5,844 bases of DNA from Actinomycetota bacterium (lineage in GTDB: Bacteria > Actinomycetota > Actinomycetes > Nanopelagicales > Nanopelagicaceae), in contig CANHRF010000070.1 of NCBI GenBank assembly GCA_947463335.1, positions 1 through 5,844 on the forward strand, written 5' to 3'. Position 1 is the stretch's first letter. Each line of letters starts with the position of its first letter. The notes beneath the pieces are model-generated. The model was not told the DNA's origin and did no database searches. It worked only from the letters and a program-made list of their open reading frames with translations. Shown piece after piece: positions 1-4,411 of the stretch. The translations under genes and the position numbers were made by a program.

Positions 1-6
1 AAGCGC

Positions 7-20
7 TAGAATAAAGGTGT
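7..20 (+). promoter_or_regulatory. Probable rib operon promoter (-10 box and start region)
   Basis: TAGAAT at 7-12 matches the sigma-70-type -10 consensus TATAAT at five of six positions and fits the actinobacterial TANNNT pattern. Transcription would start about 6-8 bases downstream, at roughly 18-20. That coincides with the first paired base of the riboswitch P1 helix (19), which supports the assignment. The -35 element would lie upstream of base 1 and cannot be seen. The placement is inference from spacing. Confidence 0.55.
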
Positions 21-146
21 TGTTTTTCGGGGTCGATGTAATTTCGAACCGGCAGTTAAAGTCTGCGACCCGGTCAAGGCCATTGACCGGTGGATTGGGT
101 GAAATTCCCGAACCGACGGTTAAAGTCCGGATGAGAGAAAACCAAC
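19..146 (+). promoter_or_regulatory. FMN riboswitch aptamer (RFN element)
   Basis: This leader RNA should bind FMN and repress the downstream riboflavin genes when flavin is plentiful. The RFN family signature is clear: TTCGGGG (26-32), AACCGGCAG (47-55), GGGTGAAATTCCCG (97-110), CCGAC (113-117), AAAGTC (122-127) and GGATGAGAGAA (129-139). Six helices can be drawn. P1 is 19-28 with 137-146 (nine of ten pairs, mismatch 23/142). P2 is 33-36 with 44-47, P3 is 52-55 with 63-66, and P4 is 70-77 with 83-90 (eight pairs, five-base loop). P5 is 97-99 with 107-109 and P6 is 115-117 with 125-127. The P2 loop reads TGTAATT where TGAAATT is usual, and the stem sequence differs from the common GGG/CCC but remains paired. 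The aptamer sits immediately upstream of ribD, as expected for the family. Confidence 0.95.
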
Positions 147-159
147 GTGTAGACGGCGC

Positions 160-192
160 ATGCTTTCTTTTTGGTTTTTCCAAAGAAAGTAT
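160..192 (+). promoter_or_regulatory. Strong U-rich hairpin in the riboswitch expression platform
   Basis: Bases 160-170 pair with 182-192 (11 pairs including one G-U at 162/190). After a two-base bulge at 171-172, GG (173-174) pairs with CC (180-181) around a five-T loop (175-179). The core is CTTTCTTT against AAAGAAAG. No T-run follows (the next bases are CACTGCGTCGG), so it does not look like an intrinsic terminator. It may act as a spacer or folding insulator between aptamer and ribosome binding site, or as an RNA stability element. The structure is seen in the sequence; the function is unknown. Confidence 0.55.
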
Positions 193-218
193 CACTGCGT
201 CGGCTCGTACCGCTTTTC

Positions 219-255
219 CACCCCGAGATGCAACATCCGTTCTCGACTAAGGGTG
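219..255 (+). promoter_or_regulatory. Putative Shine-Dalgarno-sequestering hairpin of ribD
   Basis: CACCC (219-223) can pair with GGGTG (251-255). CGAGA (224-228) can pair with TCTCG (241-245), leaving a 12-base loop and a five-base bulge (246-250). The GGG of the ribD Shine-Dalgarno sequence would be buried in the outer stem. This is the architecture expected for an FMN riboswitch acting on translation initiation, with this fold as the OFF state. The pairing is read directly from the sequence; its use in regulation is inferred. Confidence 0.5.
249..253 (+). promoter_or_regulatory. Ribosome binding site of ribD
   Basis: AAGGG lies 8 bases before the ATG at 262 and fixes that codon as the ribD start. 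An in-frame ATG further upstream (160) has no purine-rich site before it and falls inside the leader hairpin. Confidence 0.7.
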
Positions 256-261
256 TTGGCG

Positions 262-1281
262 ATGAATCAAGTACTGAGTGCCGAAGCTGCGATGGCTCGC
301 GCCATTGATTCTGCTCGCCTTGGGCTTGGAAAGACATACCCCAATCCAATTGTTGGCGCAGTCATCACATCTGCAACCGGAGAGTTAATCAGTGAAGGTT
401 TTCATCAGGGCGCAGATCACGCCGAAGTCATCGCAATAAATGCCGCGCAAGGAAAAACGATTGGTTCAACTCTTTATGTGACTTTAGAACCTTGCAACCA
501 TCACGGAAAGACTCCACCGTGCGTTGCTGCGATTATCCAATCAGGAATCACAAAAGTTGTATATGCAGTTAGCGATCCAAATCCTTTGGCGGCAGGGGGA
601 GCAGAGCGCTTGCGTCAAGCAGGTATTGAAATTCAAGCAGGAGTCGAAGAAGTGCAAGCGCGGTTAGAAAATAGAGCTTGGCTTACCAAGGTCGAGTTAG
701 GCCGCCCCCGAATTACTTGGAAGATCGCATCGACAATGGATGGCAAGGTCGCAGCAAGTGATGGCAGCTCCAAGTGGATCACCGGAGAAGTCGCTCGTGC
801 AGAAGTCGCACGAATGCGCTCGCAAGTCGATGCGATTGTTACTTCAACTGAAACTGTCGCCGCTGATGATCCGCTGATGACAAGTAAAGGCCAAGGCCGA
901 AACCCCGTTCGAATCGTGATGGGTGAAAAACCTGTAAATAGAAATTCACAAATTTTGAATGGCGATGCAGAAACGGTAATCATCAATTCACGTGATACCA
1001 ATGAGTTAATTACCTTGGTAAATGAGCGCGGCTTTAATCAACTCTTGATCGAGTCTGGTCCAACTTTTGGTACTGCGTTATTACGCGAAGGTTTAATCGA
1101 TGAGATTGTGCTGTTCCAAGCGCCAACTATTTTGGGCTCAGGCACGCCATCTATCGGTGACTTAGGAATCTCGAATTTATCTGAGCGTCTAGATTTTGAG
1201 ATTTCCGATGTTGAAATCTTGGGAGCAGATCTAAAGATAACTTTAATGAAGAGCGCGATTAATAGAGAAGGCGGCCGTTGA
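262..1281 (+). CDS. ribD: Bifunctional riboflavin biosynthesis deaminase/reductase RibD
   Basis: This 339-residue cytoplasmic enzyme performs two successive steps of riboflavin synthesis: it deaminates the pyrimidine released by GTP cyclohydrolase II and then reduces its ribosyl side chain with NADPH. The N-terminal deaminase domain (about 8-145) opens with KTYPNPIVGAV. It carries the zinc site HAE (53-55) and EPCNHHGKTPPC (76-87), so H53, C78 and C87 are the metal ligands and E55 the proton shuttle. The reductase domain (about 148-330) shows RPRITWKIASTMDGKVA, SKWITG (170-175), DAIVTSTETVAADDP (190-204) and LIESGPT (262-268). The length is near the usual 340-370 residues. The one-glycine form DPNPLAAGGAERLR (105-118) looks actinobacterial. 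The ATG at 262 follows AAGGG and gives the family's usual N-terminus. The gene is first in the operon, directly under the FMN riboswitch, and its stop overlaps ribE by one base. The identification is secure. Confidence 0.96.
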   Translation: MNQVLSAEAAMARAIDSARLGLGKTYPNPIVGAVITSATGELISEGFHQGADHAEVIAINAAQGKTIGSTLYVTLEPCNHHGKTPPCVAAIIQSGITKVVYAVSDPNPLAAGGAERLRQAGIEIQAGVEEVQARLENRAWLTKVELGRPRITWKIASTMDGKVAASDGSSKWITGEVARAEVARMRSQVDAIVTSTETVAADDPLMTSKGQGRNPVRIVMGEKPVNRNSQILNGDAETVIINSRDTNELITLVNERGFNQLLIESGPTFGTALLREGLIDEIVLFQAPTILGSGTPSIGDLGISNLSERLDFEISDVEILGADLKITLMKSAINREGGR

Positions 1282-1889
1282 TGTTTACGGGATTGATTCA
1301 AGCTATTGGGCAGGTATCTGCGATAGCGCACCAAGAAAGCAGCGCTCGTCTGGAAATCACTAGCCCTGAAATCGCCTCACAAATTGCCCAAGGTGATTCG
1401 GTTAGCGTTAATGGCGCTTGCCTCACCGTTGTCACTTTTGATTCATCGAAGTTTTCCGTTGATGTAATGGTGCAAACCCTTAACTTAACGACCACGGGAT
1501 CTCTTCAAGTTGGATCTGTCGTAAATCTCGAACTCGCCACACGTACGGCTGATCGCTTGGGTGGCCATATCGTCCAAGGGCACGTTGATGGTGTTGCAAA
1601 AGTTGAGGCAATTTCTGCTGATTCGCAATGGACACGGATGGATCTTTCGATTCCAGCAGAGTTAATGAAATATGTAGTTGCGCAAGGGTCTATCTGCCTA
1701 GAAGGCGTTTCTCTCACCGTTGGCGAGTTAAACGATCCCGCCAATCAAATTTCAGTCTGGCTAATTCCAGAAACCCTTGCAAAGACAAACCTTTCAAAGA
1801 AGTATGTCGGCGATCAACTAAATGTAGAAGTAGATGTTCTAGCCAAGTATGTGGAAAGACTTATCGCACGTGGACAGGAAAAGAAATGA
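1281..1889 (+). CDS. ribE: Riboflavin synthase, alpha subunit
   Basis: The enzyme dismutates two molecules of 6,7-dimethyl-8-ribityllumazine to riboflavin plus a pyrimidine that returns to lumazine synthase; the family works as a homotrimer. The 202 residues show the expected internal duplication of two lumazine-binding domains (about 1-97 and 98-200). The N-terminus MFTGLIQAIG provides the conserved F2. Other marks are GDSVSVNGACLTV (38-50, C47), RLGGHIVQGHVDG (92-104, H101), GVSLTV (142-147, S144), LIPETL (161-166) and EVDVLAKYVERL (183-194, D185). One oddity is Q135 in VAQGSI, where a lysine is normal (E. coli Lys137). The ATG at 1281 shares a base with the ribD stop, and AAGG at 1268-1271 serves as ribosome binding site. 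A TTG at 1278 would only add one methionine. The gene is also called ribC in some species. Confidence 0.95.
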   Translation: MFTGLIQAIGQVSAIAHQESSARLEITSPEIASQIAQGDSVSVNGACLTVVTFDSSKFSVDVMVQTLNLTTTGSLQVGSVVNLELATRTADRLGGHIVQGHVDGVAKVEAISADSQWTRMDLSIPAELMKYVVAQGSICLEGVSLTVGELNDPANQISVWLIPETLAKTNLSKKYVGDQLNVEVDVLAKYVERLIARGQEKK

Positions 1890-3079
1890 AGAATTTAGAT
1901 CAAGTACTCAGTGATTTTAAGGCAGGCAAGTTTATTGTCGTGACCGATGATGAAAGCCGTGAAAACGAAGCAGACTTGATTCTCTTGGCTGAGAAAGCAA
2001 ACGCTGAAAATATCGGTTTTATGGTGCGGTACACCTCTGGCGTAATCTGTGGCGTTATCACCGCAGAAACTGCTAAGCGATTAAAGCTACCTCTTATGGT
2101 CAAGCGCAATGAAGATAACCATACGACTGCATTTACCGTGACAGTAGATGCGATCGCAGGGCGCTCAACTGGAATTCCAGCTGAAGAACGTGCCAACACT
2201 TTGCGCGCACTAGCTGATGTTAATTCTCAACCAACGGACTTTGCGCGCCCCGGCCATGTATTTCCCTTGATCTCTGTTGCTGGTGGACTTCACGAGCGCC
2301 GTGGACATACCGAGGCGAGCATCGCTTTATGTGAACTTTCCGGATCCAATTCAGCGGCCGTTTTATCTGAATTAGTAAATGACGATGGCTCAATGATGCG
2401 CGGTGCTCAAATTACTGAGTTCGCCGAAGCGCACGGTCTGCAAGTTATATCAATTGAAGAGCTGGCGCGCATTGCACCGCAGCCAACCAGCAATTTAGAT
2501 TCGAATTTGGAATGGGCAAATTTGCCGCTGGAAAACGCGCAATGGAAGATCACTTCATATATCTCTCCAACAGGTGCGGAACACGCAATCCTCAAGTTTG
2601 GTTCACAATCCAAATCTGATCCACTCGTTCGAATTCATTCAGAGTGCCTAACGGGTGATGTATTTGGTTCGAAGCGATGTGACTGCGGGTCTCAACTAAA
2701 GGAAGCGATGCGTTTAATTGAGCAGAGCGGAAATGGTTTCATCATCTACTTACGCGATCACGAAGGCCGAGGCATTGGCTTAGCTGAGAAGCTTCGCGCT
2801 TATGTACTGCAAGATTCTGGGCAAGATACTGTTGAAGCAAATATCTCTATTGGCCAACCGGTAGATGATCGCACTTATGAAGATGCAATCAGCGCTCTGC
2901 AGCGCCTACAGATCAAATCTTTGATTCTCTTAACCAACAACCCCGAGAAGGTTGCTTCACTTAAAGAATCTGGAATTTCTGTGAAAACAGCTCCTCTTGA
3001 AGTAATCGCCAATCAATACAATCAGAAGTATCTAGAAACAAAGCGAGATAAGTTAAATCATGCGTTAGGAGCGCTCTAA
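1886..3079 (+). CDS. ribBA: Bifunctional DHBP synthase / GTP cyclohydrolase II RibBA
   Basis: This fusion supplies both entry points of the pathway: 3,4-dihydroxy-2-butanone 4-phosphate from ribulose 5-phosphate, and the pyrimidine precursor from GTP. It has 397 residues. The DHBP synthase half (1 to about 200) has the acidic loop DDESRENEADL (21-31), TGIPAEERANT (95-105), RPGHVFPL (121-128) and RRGHTEA (138-144). The cyclohydrolase half (about 215-397) has VRIHSECLTGDVFGSKRCDCG (248-268) with zinc ligands C254, C265 and C267. It continues with DHEGRGIGL (291-299), RAYVLQD (304-310, catalytic tyrosine Y306), R329 in DDRTY, and LTNNPEK (349-355). All key catalytic residues are present in both halves, so both look active. 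The start ATG lies in ATGA, overlapping the ribE stop by four bases, with AGGAA at 1876-1880. The frame is open upstream to 1628, but that part overlaps ribE and is not RibBA-like. The protein ends about ten residues after KRDKL, without the longer tail of some actinobacterial homologues. Confidence 0.96.
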   Translation: MKNLDQVLSDFKAGKFIVVTDDESRENEADLILLAEKANAENIGFMVRYTSGVICGVITAETAKRLKLPLMVKRNEDNHTTAFTVTVDAIAGRSTGIPAEERANTLRALADVNSQPTDFARPGHVFPLISVAGGLHERRGHTEASIALCELSGSNSAAVLSELVNDDGSMMRGAQITEFAEAHGLQVISIEELARIAPQPTSNLDSNLEWANLPLENAQWKITSYISPTGAEHAILKFGSQSKSDPLVRIHSECLTGDVFGSKRCDCGSQLKEAMRLIEQSGNGFIIYLRDHEGRGIGLAEKLRAYVLQDSGQDTVEANISIGQPVDDRTYEDAISALQRLQIKSLILLTNNPEKVASLKESGISVKTAPLEVIANQYNQKYLETKRDKLNHALGAL

Positions 3080-3537
3080 TGGCCGGACAAGCACCTGAAA
3101 TTTCGATACCTCAGCTCCCGAATTTAAAGGCGGTAATCATCTCTGCCTCGTGGCATCCCGAAATTTGCAACGCACTAGTTTCTGGTGCTGTTCGAGGCTT
3201 TCAGGCCGCAGGTATCAAGAATCCGATTACTCGCACTGTAGCTGGATCCTTTGAACTTCCATTAGCCGCCCAGTTAGCTTTTGATGAAGGTTTCGATGTT
3301 GCAGTGATCGTCGGTTTAGTTCTTCGTGGAGAGACTCCACACTTTGATTATGTTTGCCAAGGAGTCACCCAAGGAGTTATGGATGTTTCACTAACTCGTT
3401 CTAAGCCAATTGGTTTTGGCGTATTGATGTGCGACAACCTAGATCAAGCAACTGCTCGCGCTGGTTTGCCGGGAAGTAAAGAAGATAAAGGCTATGACAG
3501 CGCACTCGCTGCACTTAGCGTGATCTATAAAGGTTGA
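3079..3537 (+). CDS. ribH: 6,7-dimethyl-8-ribityllumazine synthase (lumazine synthase)
   Basis: The enzyme condenses the RibD-derived pyrimidine (after dephosphorylation) with the four-carbon phosphate made by RibBA, giving the substrate of riboflavin synthase. The family forms pentamers or 60-subunit capsids. The 152 residues show all family blocks: ISASWH (21-26) for pyrimidine stacking, VAGSFELP (54-61), GETPHFDYV (84-92) with catalytic H88, and PIGFGVLMCDN (110-120). R127 in the DQATARAG segment is the phosphate-binding arginine. The start ATG overlaps the ribBA stop by one base (TAATG), and AGGAG at 3067-3071 is a good ribosome binding site, so translation is probably coupled. It completes the riboflavin set. 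Confidence 0.96.
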   Translation: MAGQAPEISIPQLPNLKAVIISASWHPEICNALVSGAVRGFQAAGIKNPITRTVAGSFELPLAAQLAFDEGFDVAVIVGLVLRGETPHFDYVCQGVTQGVMDVSLTRSKPIGFGVLMCDNLDQATARAGLPGSKEDKGYDSALAALSVIYKG

Positions 3538-3540
3538 GCA

Positions 3541-4380
3541 ATGCCTGAGCTTCCCGAGGTAGAAACGGTCAGACGCGGTCTGCAAAAGTTGATTAAGGGT
3601 TACACGATAACCTCGGCAGAAGAACTACATCCACGCGCCCTAAAACCTGAATCAATCGCACCTTTAAATGCGATCAATGGCGCAAAATTTCTCGATGTAA
3701 AACGCCGTGGAAAATTCCTCTGGTTTACCCTAGATCGCCCCCAAGTTTTAGTCGCTCACTTGGGTATGAGTGGACAGTTTTTAATTCATCAAAAAGATCG
3801 GCCTGAAGCAAAACACGTTCGAGCCAAATTTGAATTATCCAAGAATCTCCGCAAGCGGGAGCTGGTCTTCAATGATCAACGCACTTTTGGTTGGGTGTCA
3901 GTAGAAGAAGTTAGAGATGGGATTCCATCATCTGCTCAACATATTGCCACTGATCCATTCGACCCGCTATTTGAACGAGATGAAACTATAAATAAATTTG
4001 CAAAGCGAAATATCAGAATCAAGACGGCGTTACTTAATCAAGAGATTATGAGCGGCGTAGGAAATATTTATGCAGATGAAACTCTCTGGCGTGCCAAAGT
4101 GCATCCGGAGATTTCAACATCAGATCTTTCAAAGAAGAAGATTGCTTCAATCATCGATTTTGCAACCGAAGTAATGCAAGAGGCGATTGAAAAAGGTGGA
4201 ACTTCATTCGATGATTTGTATATTGACGTTAATGGGGAGAGTGGATTTTTTGAGCAATCTCTGGCGGCTTACGGACGCACTGATCAACCTTGCCCACGAT
4301 GCGGCACCCTGATTCGTCGGATAACCTTCGGCGCGCGTTCTTCACATTTCTGCCCAAGGTGCCAACGTAAAATAGCCTAG
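3541..4380 (+). CDS. mutM: Formamidopyrimidine-DNA glycosylase (8-oxoguanine repair)
   Basis: MutM/Fpg starts base excision repair of 8-oxoguanine and formamidopyrimidines in DNA and also nicks the abasic site. The 279 residues begin MPELPEVETVRRGL, so after Met removal Pro2 is the nucleophile and Glu3 the catalytic acid. GKFLWF (57-62) holds the phosphate-contacting K58. M76 (HLGMSG) and R114/F116 (DQRTFGW) are the residues that fill the gap left by the flipped base. The helix-two-turn-helix segment contains MSGVGNIYADETLW. A C-terminal zinc finger has C251, C254, C271 and C274 with the conserved GARSSHF between the pairs, which distinguishes it from zinc-less Nei-like proteins. AAAGG (3529-3533) lies 7 bases before the ATG. 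The gene follows ribH after three bases, so it probably belongs to the same transcript. No clear terminator is seen between ribH and mutM or just after mutM. Confidence 0.95.
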   Translation: MPELPEVETVRRGLQKLIKGYTITSAEELHPRALKPESIAPLNAINGAKFLDVKRRGKFLWFTLDRPQVLVAHLGMSGQFLIHQKDRPEAKHVRAKFELSKNLRKRELVFNDQRTFGWVSVEEVRDGIPSSAQHIATDPFDPLFERDETINKFAKRNIRIKTALLNQEIMSGVGNIYADETLWRAKVHPEISTSDLSKKKIASIIDFATEVMQEAIEKGGTSFDDLYIDVNGESGFFEQSLAAYGRTDQPCPRCGTLIRRITFGARSSHFCPRCQRKIA

Positions 4381-4398
4381 GCAACATTCCTAAGCGTG

Positions 4399-4411
4399 TA
4401 ATCTGCGGGGC
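4399..4411 (+). promoter_or_regulatory. Possible -10 element for a leaderless pulA transcript
   Basis: TAATCT (4399-4404) fits the TANNNT -10 pattern and is preceded by TG. A start 7-8 bases downstream of its last T would fall at 4411-4412, on the ATG of the next gene. No convincing -35 box is visible around 4376-4382, where the end of mutM lies. The only purine-rich stretch, GGGG at 4407-4410, is one base from the ATG and too close to work as a Shine-Dalgarno. This is inference from spacing alone. Confidence 0.4.

Noticed and set aside
30..71. Pairing of GGGTC (30-34) with GACCC (67-71) in the aptamer
   Set aside because: The match is perfect, but in the RFN fold GGGG belongs to the J1/2 joint and GA (67-68) to the ligand-binding joint, while 70-77 form P4.
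160..261. A 34-codon in-frame N-terminal extension of ribD starting at ATG 160
   Set aside because: It has no ribosome binding site, lies in the riboswitch expression platform hairpin, and encodes residues unlike any RibD N-terminus. ATG 262 has AAGGG at the right distance.
1278..1280. TTG as the start of ribE
   Set aside because: It adds one residue before the conserved MFTG; family members start at that Met.
1628..1885. Upstream in-frame extension of ribBA
   Set aside because: It lies wholly inside ribE in another frame and does not look like RibBA. The ATGA overlap at 1886 with AGGAA upstream is the proper start.
267..1913. Near repeat TCAAGTACT(G/C)AGTG at 267-280 and 1900-1913, near the starts of ribD and ribBA
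   Set aside because: Thirteen of fourteen matches is expected by chance a few times in a window of this size. Both encode an ordinary QVLS segment.
4375..4382. GCCTAGGC palindrome at the mutM stop codon
   Set aside because: It is an 8-base perfect palindrome without a loop or T-run, so not a terminator. It may be chance.
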